NCBI GenBank assembly: GCA_905213325.1
Contig: CAJMHW010000059.1
Span: 1-5,948 of the forward strand
From: Collinsella aerofaciens
GTDB lineage: Bacteria > Actinomycetota > Coriobacteriia > Coriobacteriales > Coriobacteriaceae
Reading direction: 5' to 3'
DNA: 5,948 nt
Position numbers and translations under genes: made by a program. Positions within the stretch are counted from its first letter, which is position 1, and every line of letters starts with the position of its first letter. Below the pieces are notes generated by a model that saw only the letters and a list, made by a program, of their open reading frames with translations, was not told the origin of the DNA and did no database searches. Of the stretch, positions 1-5,839 are shown piece by piece.

Positions 1-2
1 AG

Positions 3-50
3 GTATTGAAAGATGCTTCTTCGACTGCTATTTATGGAACACGTGGTGCA
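3..50 (+). other. Foreign fragment: SusC/RagA-type TonB receptor plug motif
   Basis: Read in frame from base 3, these 16 codons give VLKDASSTAIYGTRGA. This matches the hallmark plug-domain motif of Bacteroidota SusC/RagA TonB-linked outer-membrane receptors, usually followed by NGV and a stretch of Ile/Leu/Thr. Bases 1-2 (ag) fit the end of a Glu codon, which normally precedes the motif (IEVLKD). The fragment has 20 G/C in 48 bases (about 42 percent) and AT-ending codons, unlike the GC-rich sequence after it. It has no start or stop, and the frame collapses into Pro-Pro-Pro-Trp after base 50, where sdaA coding begins in another frame. A single-membrane coriobacterium has no use for an outer-membrane receptor, so I read this as a piece of another genome joined here. 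Motif recognition is from memory, not a search. Confidence 0.75.
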
Positions 51-52
51 CC

Positions 53-406
53 GCCGCCATGGCAGCCGCCGCGCTGGTGCAGATGCTCGGCGGCACGCCC
101 GAGCAGGCGCTTGACGCCAGTTCCATCGCGCTGAGTAACCTGCTGGGCCTCGTTTGTGACCCCGTCGGTGGCCTCGTGGAGGTGCCCTGCCAAAACCGTA
201 ACGCCATCGGCGTGGCTGCGGCCTTTAGCTCGGCACAACTCGCCCTCGCAGGCATTAAGAGCCTGGTGCCGTTTGACCAGATGGCACATGTCATGCTCTC
301 GGTGGGCCACGCGTTGCCGGCCACGCTGCGCGAGACGGCAAAGGGCGGCATCGCGCAGGCTCCGGCCGCACTTTCGGCCTGTGCAAAATGCGGTGTGTGC
401 GGATAG
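53..406 (+). CDS. sdaA: L-serine dehydratase (Fe-S L-serine ammonia-lyase), C-terminal part
   Basis: This is the C-terminal end of the cytoplasmic [4Fe-4S] enzyme that deaminates L-serine to pyruvate and ammonia. About 117 residues remain, against roughly 450 in a one-chain enzyme or 290-300 in a separate alpha subunit. The diagnostic stretch is CDPVGGLVEVPC followed by QNRNA: its two cysteines, 11 residues apart, correspond to two of the three cluster ligands known in this family. The third ligand would lie upstream and is missing. A later LPATLRETAKGGIA segment is also typical. The Met codon at 59 is internal, since family members run on upstream and no ribosome site precedes it. The codons before about 50 do not resemble SdaA, so the gene is cut by the junction with the foreign fragment. 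The C-terminus ends in an unusual Cys-rich tail, CAKCGVCG. The stop is TAG at 404-406, followed by an intrinsic terminator. Confidence 0.93.
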   Translation, partial: AAMAAAALVQMLGGTPEQALDASSIALSNLLGLVCDPVGGLVEVPCQNRNAIGVAAAFSSAQLALAGIKSLVPFDQMAHVMLSVGHALPATLRETAKGGIAQAPAALSACAKCGVCG

Positions 407-424
407 CGACAAAGAACGACTCAA

Positions 425-451
425 AGGTGGGACAAATGTCCCACCTCTTTT
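425..451 (+). terminator. Intrinsic terminator after sdaA
   Basis: A perfect 9-bp inverted repeat, AGGTGGGAC / GTCCCACCT (425-433 and 438-446), encloses the 4-base loop AAAT and is followed by CTTTT. It sits 18 bases after the sdaA stop codon. The T-run on the + side is short but adequate. On the opposite strand only three Ts follow the stem, so it should act mainly on sdaA. Confidence 0.82.
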
Positions 452-469
452 GAATGCCACCGTTTCCGT

Positions 470-498
470 ACCACAAACAGCAGGGCAATCGCTATAAT
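470..498 (+). promoter_or_regulatory. Putative promoter of the L,D-transpeptidase gene
   Basis: A perfect -10 hexamer, TATAAT, lies at 493-498. The best -35 match at 17-bp spacing is ACCACA (470-475), only three of six bases, and there is no extended -10 TG. The box lies between the sdaA terminator and the next gene, 57 bases before its likely start codon, so the untranslated leader would be about 50 bases. Strong -10 with weak -35 could mean dependence on an activator, or simply relaxed requirements. Confidence 0.55.
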
Positions 499-540
499 GC
501 AAGCCCAGTAAAAACACGATGAACCGCAAGGCGAAAATCG

Positions 541-545
541 AAGGA
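541..545 (+). promoter_or_regulatory. Ribosome binding site that decides the transpeptidase start
   Basis: AAGGA at 541-545 is the only Shine-Dalgarno-like stretch here. It is a single base from the ATG at 547, too close to serve it, and 10 bases from the in-frame ATG at 556, a workable distance. I therefore place the start at 556. The 547 start would add only Met-His-Thr. Confidence 0.6.
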
Positions 546-555
546 TATGCATACG

Positions 556-2289
556 ATGTCGCAAAACGATCGAACTCAACTGATTCCCGATCCGCAGCAG
601 CCGAGCAGGCACACCGGCGGCGTTCAGTCGCCGCGTCCTATCGCGCCGAGCCACGGTCAGCAGCGTAGTGCAGCAAACGCTTCCCAACGCCCGAACCAAC
701 AGCGACAGCAGCGTCAACAACGTCAGCAGCGCCAGGCAAACGGCAATGCGCCCAAGCAGCCCCACACGCACGCTCGAGGCGATCGTGGCCCCGCGCGCAA
801 ACCCGCCGAGAACAATAAGTCGGGCAAAAAGACGACGCTCTTTGTCGTCCTGGGTCTAATCGTCATTGTCTATATCGTAGGCGTCGTAGCATTTTCGCAG
901 GTAGCCTACCCCAACACCACCATCGCCGGCGTCGACGTCTCGTTCTCCAACGCTTCGTCTGCCGCCACCAAGGTCAATTCGGCATGGAAGCACTATAAGC
1001 TCGCCGTGACAGGCGATGACTTTAGCTGGACCTATCAGCCCGAGTCCGATGAGCCCATTGTCGACGGCGAAGCTGCCGCAAAAGAAATTATCAGCCACAA
1101 CGAAGCCTTTGTATGGCCGGTCCGCCTTGTGGAATCCTTAAGCGGCAAGACCAAAACAACCGCTACCTCCAACGAAGTCGATCTTGATCAAGACGTCGAC
1201 CTGTCCATGCTCTCCGACACCTTTGACCAAAAGCAGTTTGAGAAGGATCTGGGCGCCGCCATCGATGAGTTTAACGAGGGCCGTTCGGGCACGTTCGAGG
1301 CAAATAGCTCCTATGACGAGCAGGTCGGCAAGTTTACCGTCGAGAAGGCGCGCTCCAACGAAAAACTCAACCGCGAGCATGTCATTAAATATGCCGAGCT
1401 CGAGCTTGCCTCGCTGGCCGAGTCCGTAGATCTTTCCAAGCTCGGCAACGATGCCTATGAGCCGCTCAATGGAACGCTAACCGATGATCAGATTCAGGCC
1501 GCATGCGATGCCGCCAACAACTTCCTGGGCGTCAACGTGACCCTCAAGCTCAACGGCGAGGATGCTGGCAAGGTTGATGGCAGCTCCGTATTGCAGTGGA
1601 TCAGCTTTGCCGATCCGGCCAACCCAACGCTCGATACGACGCAGATCAGCAGCTGGGCAGCCGAGCTCGCTAACGGCTTTAATACCGTGGGCTCCACTCG
1701 CTGGTGGACACGCGCCGATGGCAAGCAGTGCGCCGTCGAAGGCGGCGACTTTGGTTGGTCCATCGACAGCAGCTCGCTCGCCAAGCAGGTCGAGGACGCC
1801 ATTAACAACAAGCAGACCGGCGAAATCGAGATCAAGTACTCCCAGAAGGCCGACACCTTTACCGCAAAGGGAGAGCCCGACTGGAAGGCGTATATCGACG
1901 TCGACTTGTCGGAACAGCACGCGCGCTACTATGACGAGAGCGGAAATATCGTTTGGGAGGCCAACTTTATCTCGGGCAAACCGGGCGAAGACGCCACCCC
2001 CGAGGGCGTGTGGCAGATCAACAGCAACGACGGCGGCAGCACCCTGATCGGAGCCAAGGACCCCGAGACCGGCAAGCCCAAATACGAGAGTCCGGTGAGC
2101 TACTGGATGCCGTTTGAGGGCAACATGATCGGCTTCCATGATGCCACCTGGCAAAACGACAAGAGCTTCGATAACGCCGAGTCGTACAAATGGTGCGGCA
2201 GCCACGGCTGCATCAACCTGCGCTTGGCAGACGCCAAGGCACTTCACGACTGCATCAAAGTCGGCCTGTGCGTGGTTGTCCACTCGTAG
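556..2289 (+). CDS. Membrane-anchored L,D-transpeptidase (YkuD) with PG-binding repeats
   Basis: This 577-aa protein should form or remodel peptidoglycan cross-links on the outer face of the membrane by Cys-dependent transpeptidation. Residues 1-94 are a polar, Pro/Gln/Arg-rich cytoplasmic tail containing four QQR repeats (residues 48-59). Residues 95-113 are one transmembrane helix preceded by Lys-Lys, giving an N-in topology. Residues about 120-440 resemble PG_binding_4-type domains, with a GGDFGWSID motif near the end. The YkuD catalytic domain runs from about 446 to 577. It has TPEGVW, PVSYWMPF, GFHD (His528) and the catalytic SHGCINL (Ser549, His550, Cys552). An extra Cys547 sits five residues before the nucleophile. 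The gap between His528 and Ser549 is 20 residues, slightly more than the usual 14-17. The gene stands alone between a terminator and the next promoter. The domain set is common in Gram-positive gut bacteria. The exact cross-link type and substrate stem cannot be told from sequence. Confidence 0.93.
   Translation: MSQNDRTQLIPDPQQPSRHTGGVQSPRPIAPSHGQQRSAANASQRPNQQRQQRQQRQQRQANGNAPKQPHTHARGDRGPARKPAENNKSGKKTTLFVVLGLIVIVYIVGVVAFSQVAYPNTTIAGVDVSFSNASSAATKVNSAWKHYKLAVTGDDFSWTYQPESDEPIVDGEAAAKEIISHNEAFVWPVRLVESLSGKTKTTATSNEVDLDQDVDLSMLSDTFDQKQFEKDLGAAIDEFNEGRSGTFEANSSYDEQVGKFTVEKARSNEKLNREHVIKYAELELASLAESVDLSKLGNDAYEPLNGTLTDDQIQAACDAANNFLGVNVTLKLNGEDAGKVDGSSVLQWISFADPANPTLDTTQISSWAAELANGFNTVGSTRWWTRADGKQCAVEGGDFGWSIDSSSLAKQVEDAINNKQTGEIEIKYSQKADTFTAKGEPDWKAYIDVDLSEQHARYYDESGNIVWEANFISGKPGEDATPEGVWQINSNDGGSTLIGAKDPETGKPKYESPVSYWMPFEGNMIGFHDATWQNDKSFDNAESYKWCGSHGCINLRLADAKALHDCIKVGLCVVVHS
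697..735 (+). repeat. QQR codon repeat in the transpeptidase tail
   Basis: Four in-frame 9-base units encode Gln-Gln-Arg, followed by one more Gln codon. Codons vary between units (CAA/CAG; CGA, CGT, CGC), so the peptide repeat seems conserved rather than freshly duplicated. It lies in the predicted cytoplasmic disordered tail. Confidence 0.8.
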
Positions 2290-2357
2290 TGCAACGCGCA
2301 CATTCATACAACGTGGAACCGCTGCGACCAATCTAACAGTTCCGAAAGAAACCGTCC

Positions 2358-2387
2358 TATGCGCCTGCCCCAACCGGTGGGCGCATA
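2358..2387 (+). promoter_or_regulatory. Inverted repeat overlapping the transporter operon promoter
   Basis: TATGCGCC (2358-2365) and GGCGCATA (2380-2387) form a perfect 8-bp inverted repeat. The stem can extend inward by two G-U and two C-G pairs around a 6-base loop. The right arm overlaps the first bases of the TATAAT box at 2386-2391. No T-run follows, so it is a poor intrinsic terminator. Its placement across the -35 to -10 spacer suggests an operator for a dimeric repressor or activator. It could also be the 3' hairpin of the upstream mRNA. No regulator gene lies in the window. Confidence 0.5.
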
Positions 2388-2391
2388 TAAT
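2386..2391 (+). promoter_or_regulatory. Putative -10 box of the transporter operon
   Basis: This perfect TATAAT lies 30 bases before the start codon at 2422. No good TTGACA-like hexamer is found 16-18 bases upstream: that region is GC-rich and forms the left arm of the inverted repeat. Transcription would begin near 2398, leaving a leader of about 24 bases with the ribosome site inside it. Confidence 0.5.
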
Positions 2392-2410
2392 TATCGAGGT
2401 TCTTTCTATA

Positions 2411-2416
2411 AAGGAG
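2411..2416 (+). promoter_or_regulatory. Ribosome binding site that decides the MFP start
   Basis: AAGGAG, five bases before the ATG at 2422, is a near-ideal Shine-Dalgarno. It argues against the in-frame ATG at 2359, which lies upstream of the -10 box inside the inverted repeat and has no ribosome site. Confidence 0.85.
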
Positions 2417-2421
2417 ACGCT

Positions 2422-3855
2422 ATGCCGAATGTCCCCACGATCACCCCGGGCCCGGATGATACCGAGAACACGCCCGAAGGTGCCACCGAAACGATTCCTC
2501 TGATTACAAACGTACATGCCGACAAGCAGAGCGGACGCGCGAACGATGCGACCGAGATTTCCGATGAAGAGGCATATGCCAAGCTCAAGGCAAAACGTGC
2601 CGAACGTCGACGCAAAAAGCTCATCCGACGCGGTATTGCCGCCGGCGTCGTGGGCACCATCGCACTCATTGCCATTGTCGCAACCCTGGTTATCAATGCT
2701 CAGCCACAGGGCGCTAGTGGGCCTGTGACCGACATGGTGACCGAGGGTCCGTTTACCACAACGGTCGAGGCGAAAGGCCAGCTCAAACCCATTTCGTCCT
2801 CAGTGGTCTCCCCTTCTGTCGACGGCACGGTCGATTCGATCAACGTGCAGGCAGGCCAATCCGTCAACGAGGGCGACGTGCTTATGACCATTAAAAATGA
2901 CGAGCTCGATCGCAACGTTGCCGAGGCGCAGCGTGCAGTTGCTGCCGCTCAAGAAGACCTCGCCAACGCGCAGAAAGCCGCAGCTGCCGCACAGGCCACC
3001 CCAACGACGGACGTCGATGGAGCTTCCGCAGCGGCTGGCGTCTCCGACGCATCAACGGACACGAACGCCGTATCGGCCGCGCAGCGCAGCCTCGCTTCGG
3101 CCCAGGCAAACCTCGATCAGGCGAACGCCAAGGCAGGCAGCCGTACGGTCACGGCCCCGAGCTCGGGCAGCATCGTGGAGCTCAACGCCAAGGTGGGCGC
3201 CACGGTAACAGGCGGCATGATCATGGGCGAAAGCGATACGAGCGGCGGCAAGCAGTGCATGCAGATCGCCGACCTGTCCAAGATGAAGGTGACCGTGCAG
3301 GTGGGCGAAAAGGACATCGCAAAGATCGCCGTTGGACAGAGCGCCAACGTCACGTATCCCGCATTTCCCGATATCGTGAGCCAGGGCACCGTCACGGCTA
3401 TCGCGTCGGTGGCAAACTCCGACGCCGCCAACGGTGGCGGCAGCGTAACCTTTAACGTCGACATTCTCATCGAGGCGCCCGACGCGCGCCTGAAGCCGGG
3501 CATGACGGCCGAGGTATCGGTGGTGACCGAGCAGCTCGACGACGTGGTGATGGTGCCGACGATGGCGCTCATGACCGAAGACGGCGAACACTATTACGTC
3601 AACGTGGCGACTGATGACGAGGGTAAGCAAACCCGTCGCGTGAAGGTGACCGTCGTGACGCAAAACGACAACGAAGCCGTAGTCGGCAAGACACAGGTCA
3701 AGCGCGACGACCAGGGCAACGAGATCAACCCCAACGTGCCGGTTACCAAGCTGCGCGATGGCGACACCCTCGTCATGGACACCGGAGCGGACGCAACGGC
3801 TGACGGCGGCTACGGCGCGGATTCGGGCAGTATGTCTGCCGACGAGGGCTTGTAA
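2422..3855 (+). CDS. Membrane fusion protein (HlyD/MacA-type ABC efflux adaptor)
   Basis: This 477-aa protein is the adaptor of an ABC transporter of the MacAB or YknXYZ kind. It is anchored in the cytoplasmic membrane and contacts the permease from outside. Residues 1-55 are an acidic, Thr/Pro-rich cytoplasmic tail. Residues 56-70 are strongly basic (KAKRAERRRKKLIRR), and about 71-91 form the transmembrane anchor. A split lipoyl/biotinyl-like domain follows (about 128-160, with GTVDSINVQAGQSVNEGDVL, and about 241-265, with TAPSSGSIVELNAKVGATV). Between them is a short Ala/Gln-rich coiled-coil hairpin (about 163-191 and 217-237). Beta-barrel and membrane-proximal domains (about 270-450) include LKPGMTAEVSVV and VVMVPTMAL. 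The tail is Gly/Ala/Asp/Ser-rich. The hairpin tip is a low-complexity linker (192-216) without a TolC-docking motif, as expected without an outer membrane. It is the first gene of the operon: its TAA overlaps the next ATG by one base. The substrate is unknown. Confidence 0.92.
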   Translation: MPNVPTITPGPDDTENTPEGATETIPLITNVHADKQSGRANDATEISDEEAYAKLKAKRAERRRKKLIRRGIAAGVVGTIALIAIVATLVINAQPQGASGPVTDMVTEGPFTTTVEAKGQLKPISSSVVSPSVDGTVDSINVQAGQSVNEGDVLMTIKNDELDRNVAEAQRAVAAAQEDLANAQKAAAAAQATPTTDVDGASAAAGVSDASTDTNAVSAAQRSLASAQANLDQANAKAGSRTVTAPSSGSIVELNAKVGATVTGGMIMGESDTSGGKQCMQIADLSKMKVTVQVGEKDIAKIAVGQSANVTYPAFPDIVSQGTVTAIASVANSDAANGGGSVTFNVDILIEAPDARLKPGMTAEVSVVTEQLDDVVMVPTMALMTEDGEHYYVNVATDDEGKQTRRVKVTVVTQNDNEAVVGKTQVKRDDQGNEINPNVPVTKLRDGDTLVMDTGADATADGGYGADSGSMSADEGL

Positions 3856-4628
3856 TGCGTCCCGTTATCGACATCCGCAACGTGCACCGCATCTTTGAGA
3901 GCGAGGCGGGGTGCGTCCACATCCTGCATAACGTGAGCCTGGCGGTAGATCCCGGCGAGTTCGTCGCCATTACCGGCCCTTCGGGCTCGGGCAAATCAAC
4001 GCTCATGAACATCCTAGGCTGCCTGGATAAGCCGACGGCGGGCGACTACTACCTGCAAGGGCTCAACGTTGCCGAGCTCGACGATGACGAGCTCACCGAA
4101 GTTCGCGCCCTGAGCATTGGCTTTGTCTTTCAGAGCTTCAACCTGCTGCCGCGCCTGTCGGTAATCGAAAACGTCATGCTGCCGCTGGCCTACACCAATG
4201 TGCCCCGTAGCCAGCGCGAAATGCGCGCCGTGCACGCGCTGCAGGCTGTCACGCTGCCCGTCGACCACTGGGACCACCGCATATCCGAGCTCTCGGGCGG
4301 CCAGATGCAGCGCGTCGCAATCGCACGCGCCCTCGTCAATGACCCGCCCATCATCCTGGCCGATGAGCCGACGGGAAACCTGGACTCCGCCACTGGAGCG
4401 CTTGTGATGGAGACCTTCCATAAGCTCCAGAAGCGCGGCAAAACCATCGTGCTTATCACACACGACCCCGGCATCGCCGCCGAGGCCGACCGTGCCGTGA
4501 CCATCCGCGACGGTCGCATTCACGACGGCGCGTATATTCCACATGCACCGCGGACCCTGCGCAGCGCCGTAGATAGCCTGCCCATGATTTCCGCCTCCGC
4601 CAACCCGCCGAAAGGAGAGATGGCATGA
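3855..4628 (+). CDS. ABC transporter ATPase, MacB/LolD family
   Basis: This 257-aa nucleotide-binding subunit powers the permease encoded next to it. All motifs are intact: Walker A GPSGSGKST (41-49), Q-loop Gln93 in FVFQSFNLLPRL, signature LSGGQ (146-150) followed by MQRVAIARAL, Walker B IILADE (166-171) with catalytic Glu171 and the D-loop GNLDS, and H-loop His203 in LITHD. The FQSFNLLPRLSVIENVMLPL stretch is typical of the MacB/LolD/YknY branch. The start follows a GAGGG ribosome site (3844-3848) and shares one base with the preceding stop (TAATG), implying translational coupling. About 30 residues after the core (Ala/Pro/Ser-rich) form a C-terminal extension of unknown role. In E. coli MacB this domain is fused to the permease; here it is separate, as in B. 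subtilis YknY. Confidence 0.95.
   Translation: MRPVIDIRNVHRIFESEAGCVHILHNVSLAVDPGEFVAITGPSGSGKSTLMNILGCLDKPTAGDYYLQGLNVAELDDDELTEVRALSIGFVFQSFNLLPRLSVIENVMLPLAYTNVPRSQREMRAVHALQAVTLPVDHWDHRISELSGGQMQRVAIARALVNDPPIILADEPTGNLDSATGALVMETFHKLQKRGKTIVLITHDPGIAAEADRAVTIRDGRIHDGAYIPHAPRTLRSAVDSLPMISASANPPKGEMA
4611..4618 (+). promoter_or_regulatory. Strong ribosome binding site of the permease gene
   Basis: AAAGGAGA lies inside the end of the ATPase gene. Its AGGAG core is seven bases before the ATG at 4625. It should let ribosomes load directly on the permease cistron as well as re-initiate across the ATGA overlap. Confidence 0.8.
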
Positions 4629-5839
4629 GCGCACGCGATCTCATCCAGGAAGCCCTTCACTCGCTCGAGGCCAACAAGGGGCGCAGCCTGCTCACCATCC
4701 TGGGCATTGTCATCGGCATCGCCTCGGTTATCGCCATGACTTCGCTCATCGGCGGCATCCAAAACAGCCTGGTCAACAGTCTGGGCCTCAATGCGGCACG
4801 CATGGTGCAAATCTATTCGTCGCAAGAACTAACCGAGTCCGACATCGAGAAGCTTCAAAAACTGGTGCCGCAAATAAAGCAGATCGGCATTGTCGACAGC
4901 GCGTATACCGAGTACAAGACCGGCGATAAAAGCTATACCGTCATGGCACAGGGTGTCGATAGCGACATGCTCGACGCCGTGGGGGCCGGCAAGCTCGTTG
5001 CGGGGCGCACCTATTCCCAGGCCGAGTCCCAATCAGGCTCGCGCGTGGCGCTCATCAGCCGCGGCGGCGCCGATCAGCTGTACGGCAACGAACAGGATGC
5101 GCTGGGGAAAACCATCAAGGTGTCCAACGGCGAGGTGCAGATTGTCGGCGTGATTGATGGCGGCAGCGACTCCATGGGCTCGCTCACGCTGTATATGCCA
5201 CGCGAAACCATCTCCGGGCTGTTTGGCGACGAGAATCCTTCATTCCCCAGCGTGACGGCACTCGCCGCCGAGGGCACCGATATGGATGAGCTTTGTAAGA
5301 CCATCGAGTCCAAGGTGCGCGCGATGAAGGGCATCGCGGAGGATGATGAGTACGACAGTGTATCGGCGACCTCCATGAAAAGCGCCATCGATGCACTCAA
5401 TTCCTTTATGGGCGCATTCTCGCTCATCATGGGTGCTGTCGCCAGCATCTCGCTGCTTGTCGGCGGTATCGGCATTATGAATATGATGCTCACCAACGTG
5501 ACCGAGCGCATCCGCGAGATCGGCATCCGCCGCGCTCTGGGCGCCAGTCGTCGCGATATCACCGCGCAGTTTTTGGCCGAGTCTTCGGCGCTGTGCGTCA
5601 CCGGTGGCCTGCTGGGTGTCCTGATTGGCTATCTGCTGGCCTGGGGCCTCGCGATGTTTGCCGCAGGATCAGGGGTTCTCAGCGAACTCGGTGCCGGCGG
5701 GCAAATCACGCCGAGTTTTTCAATCGCCACGGTGCTGCTGGCCTTCGGCGTCTCCGTCGGCATCGGCGTAATCTTTGGCTTCTACCCCGCTCGCCGCGCG
5801 GCAAAGCTCGACCCGGTGGAGTGCCTTCGCTACCAGTAA
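4625..5839 (+). CDS. ABC transporter permease, MacB type (FtsX fold)
   Basis: This 404-aa integral membrane subunit pairs with the preceding ATPase. The topology is the four-helix MacB/FtsX plan: TM1 about 20-44 (SLLTILGIVIGIASVIAM), a large extracytoplasmic MacB_PCD domain about 45-262, TM2 about 265-288, TM3 about 322-347 and TM4 about 367-389. The cytoplasmic segment after TM2, TERIREIGIRRALGAS (293-308), is the hallmark coupling element contacting the ATPase. The C-terminus ends in YPARRAAKLDPVECLRY, also typical. ATGA overlap with the ATPase stop and the strong ribosome site make it part of the same operon. Length and domains are complete. By family, such proteins transmit ATP-driven conformational change to the outside for export of peptides, toxins or drugs, or for envelope stress. 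Closest functional model: B. subtilis YknZ. The substrate is not predictable here. Confidence 0.95.
   Translation: MSARDLIQEALHSLEANKGRSLLTILGIVIGIASVIAMTSLIGGIQNSLVNSLGLNAARMVQIYSSQELTESDIEKLQKLVPQIKQIGIVDSAYTEYKTGDKSYTVMAQGVDSDMLDAVGAGKLVAGRTYSQAESQSGSRVALISRGGADQLYGNEQDALGKTIKVSNGEVQIVGVIDGGSDSMGSLTLYMPRETISGLFGDENPSFPSVTALAAEGTDMDELCKTIESKVRAMKGIAEDDEYDSVSATSMKSAIDALNSFMGAFSLIMGAVASISLLVGGIGIMNMMLTNVTERIREIGIRRALGASRRDITAQFLAESSALCVTGGLLGVLIGYLLAWGLAMFAAGSGVLSELGAGGQITPSFSIATVLLAFGVSVGIGVIFGFYPARRAAKLDPVECLRYQ

Noticed and set aside
59..406. Treating the ATG at 59 as the start of a complete 115-aa gene
   Set aside because: The sequence is internal to SdaA, there is no ribosome site, and the upstream bases are a foreign fragment.
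32..529. Minus-strand open frame crossing the junction, sdaA and its terminator
   Set aside because: It would be encoded across a probable chimera and through the terminator hairpin, with no recognisable domain.
2358..2392. Inverted repeat as an intrinsic terminator of the transpeptidase gene
   Set aside because: The stem is good, but it is followed by a TAATTAT stretch rather than a T-run, and it overlaps a consensus -10 box. Not excluded as a weak or Rho-assisted end.
2359..2421. Upstream in-frame ATG (2359) adding 21 residues to the membrane fusion protein
   Set aside because: It lies upstream of the -10 box with no ribosome site, whereas the ATG at 2422 has a perfectly spaced AAGGAG.
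1477..2517. 346-aa open frame on the minus strand opposite the transpeptidase and the intergenic gap
   Set aside because: It lies antisense to a well-recognised gene, has no family signature, and is the usual shadow of GC-rich codon use. It also runs through the promoter and start of the transporter operon.
3052..3663. 203-aa minus-strand open frame opposite the membrane fusion protein
   Set aside because: His/Arg/Val-rich composition is an antisense shadow, with no recognisable domain.
4014..4634. 206-aa minus-strand open frame opposite the ABC ATPase
   Set aside because: It is fully antisense to a gene with all ATPase motifs intact, and no start signal or family resemblance was seen.
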